Assembly: GCA_944393275.1 (NCBI GenBank)
Contig: CALXZQ010000017.1
Coordinates: 1-15,338, forward strand
Direction: 5' to 3'
DNA: 15,338 bases
DNA from: an uncultured Clostridia bacterium
Lineage (GTDB): Bacteria > Bacillota > Clostridia > TANB77 > CAG-508
The notes under the pieces were generated by a model that saw only the letters and a list, made by a program, of their open reading frames with translations, had not been told where the DNA came from and searched no databases. The position numbers were made by a program, and so were the translations under genes. Of the stretch, positions 14,104 to 15,338 are shown piece after piece. Each line of letters begins with the position of its first letter. Position 1 is the stretch's first letter.

Positions 14104-15338
14104 ATGAAAGGATTCTTAGATTGGTTTAAAAATAGTTCAAAAATGAAAAGATGGATATTTACAATACTATTAGGAGTAGTATTATCATGCTATGGGCTAG
14201 CAGAAGTATTAGTAATGAAAAGTTTAGTACCATTAGATATCTTAAGAGTAATCGTATCTTTTGTTATTGGTTTTACACTTATAGTGATAGGTGTTGTTTG
14301 TATGCAAAAAAGAACATTAGAAATATTAATTGAAGCCAGTGATGATAGAATGTTAAATAAGAAAAATATAAACTTACATTCATTAATATTTAATAAAAAA
14401 ATATATTCTGAAGGACCTAATATTGTTGTAATAGGTGGAGGAACAGGATTAAATACAGTTATAAAAGGATTAAAAAAATATACAAGCAATATAACTGCAG
14501 TAGTAACAGTATCAGCTTATGGAAAACTACCTTCTATTTCAAGAAAAGATTTAGATGTACTTCCTTTAGATGATATTAAAGATAGTATAATAGCACTTTC
14601 TGATAATGATGAAATAATGGAAAAACTTCTTAATATAGAATTTAAAAGAGGAAAATTAAAAGACCTATCTTTTTCAGATATATATTTTAGTACAATGAAA
14701 AAGATTTCTCAAGATTTCTCTAGTGCCATAAAAAATTCAAATAAAATATTTAATATGGTAGGGAAAGTTTTACCTGTTACCCTAGATGAAATGAAAATTT
14801 GTGCAGAGCTAGATAATGGGATAGTTGTAGATGATAAAGAAAAAATACCACAAGTTGTATATGAAAGAGTTACAAAAATAAATAGAGTATATATTTCACC
14901 AACAAATTGTAGGACAACTCCAGATGTAATTGAAGCTATAAAGAATGCAGATTGTATAGTAATAGGACCAGGAAGTCTATATACAAACGTTATACCAAAT
15001 CTACTTGTAAATGGAGTAACTAAAGCAATTAAAGAAAGTAAAGCGATTAAGACATATATATGTAATATTATGACAGAACCAGGACAAACTGATAATTATG
15101 GAGTTTCAGATCATGTAAATGCTATTTTAGATCATGCTGGGCAAGATATAATGGATTATTGTGTTTATGATACAGGAGAAGTAGTACCAGAATATATTAA
15201 GAAATATAATCTAGAGGGTTCTGATTTAGTTGAACAAGATGTTCAAAAAATAAAGAATAAGAGGATACAATTAATACAAAGGAATTTATCTACTATATCT
15301 GATGATGATAGAATAAGACATAACCCTGATGCAATTGC
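14104..15338 (+). CDS. yvcK: YvcK/CofD-like protein with N-terminal membrane hairpin, right end cut off
   Basis: Partial gene, 411 complete codons, running off the window. YvcK (the gluconeogenesis factor family, related to the 2-phospholactate transferase CofD) binds UDP-sugars and is needed for cell-wall balance under gluconeogenic growth in Bacillus. Two hydrophobic segments (about 17-38 and 46-67) precede the Rossmann-like domain, which starts at NIVVIGGGTGLNTVIKGLKKY (106-126) and continues through IGPGSLYTNVIPNLLVNG, ICNIMTEPGQTDNYGVSDHV and AILDHAG. The usual ADDGGSSGRLR motif after VTV is replaced by SAYGKLPSISR (137-147). The following LPLDDIKDSIIAL matches the family. The frame is open throughout, so this is divergence rather than decay. 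AAAGGA precedes ATG 14104. It follows murB by 19 bases; rapZ and whiA, common neighbours of yvcK, are not beside it on this side. Confidence 0.88.
   Translation, partial: MKGFLDWFKNSSKMKRWIFTILLGVVLSCYGLAEVLVMKSLVPLDILRVIVSFVIGFTLIVIGVVCMQKRTLEILIEASDDRMLNKKNINLHSLIFNKKIYSEGPNIVVIGGGTGLNTVIKGLKKYTSNITAVVTVSAYGKLPSISRKDLDVLPLDDIKDSIIALSDNDEIMEKLLNIEFKRGKLKDLSFSDIYFSTMKKISQDFSSAIKNSNKIFNMVGKVLPVTLDEMKICAELDNGIVVDDKEKIPQVVYERVTKINRVYISPTNCRTTPDVIEAIKNADCIVIGPGSLYTNVIPNLLVNGVTKAIKESKAIKTYICNIMTEPGQTDNYGVSDHVNAILDHAGQDIMDYCVYDTGEVVPEYIKKYNLEGSDLVEQDVQKIKNKRIQLIQRNLSTISDDDRIRHNPDAI

Noticed and set aside
14151..14333. A 60-codon plus-strand frame inside the yvcK gene
   Set aside because: It is out of frame within a gene whose own frame is open for more than 400 codons with clear family motifs.

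Overview
The window looks like chromosomal core sequence of a very AT-rich, spore-forming, low-GC Gram-positive bacterium, most likely a member of the Clostridia. The reasons are an intact pro-sigma-K gene, a Firmicutes-type 6S RNA, an HrcA-controlled chaperone operon with CIRCE-like operators, a short Gram-positive-form DnaK, strong purine-rich ribosome binding sites, frequent TTG starts and AGA-dominated arginine codons. I cannot name a species. No phage, transposon, CRISPR array or tRNA is visible.

Layout. (1) 33-734, minus strand: sigK. (2) 735-1328: a divergent regulatory region with a candidate sigma-E promoter for sigK, a tiny promoter-plus-terminator unit on the minus strand, a 6S RNA gene on the plus strand with its own promoter and terminator, and a promoter for the next operon. 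(3) 1329-4200: tightly packed prmC-whiA-hemW. (4) 4224-10003: the heat-shock operon, starting with a promoter flanked by two variant CIRCE operators, then hrcA, grpE, a CYTH-domain gene, dnaK, a MazG-like gene and dnaJ. It closes with a strong terminator that also appears to contain the next promoter. (5) 10104-12096: an ECF-type sigma factor carrying its own two-helix membrane domain, followed closely by a membrane-anchored protein of unknown function. (6) 12232-15338: ispH, murB and a yvcK-family gene that runs off the right edge.

How they fit together. Most genes serve growth and protein quality: release-factor methylation (PrmC), cell-division and envelope control (WhiA, YvcK), heme trafficking (HemW), protein folding (HrcA/GrpE/DnaK/DnaJ), isoprenoid precursors (IspH) and peptidoglycan (MurB). 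Three parts are unusual. Two small phosphoanhydride-hydrolase-type genes (CYTH and MazG-like) are inserted in the chaperone operon. A self-tethered sigma factor is paired with an extracytoplasmic partner. The YvcK protein has lost the usual DDGGSSG motif and has gained or retained an N-terminal membrane hairpin. WhiA is separated from YvcK, and no rapZ lies between murB and yvcK, unlike the common Firmicutes arrangement.
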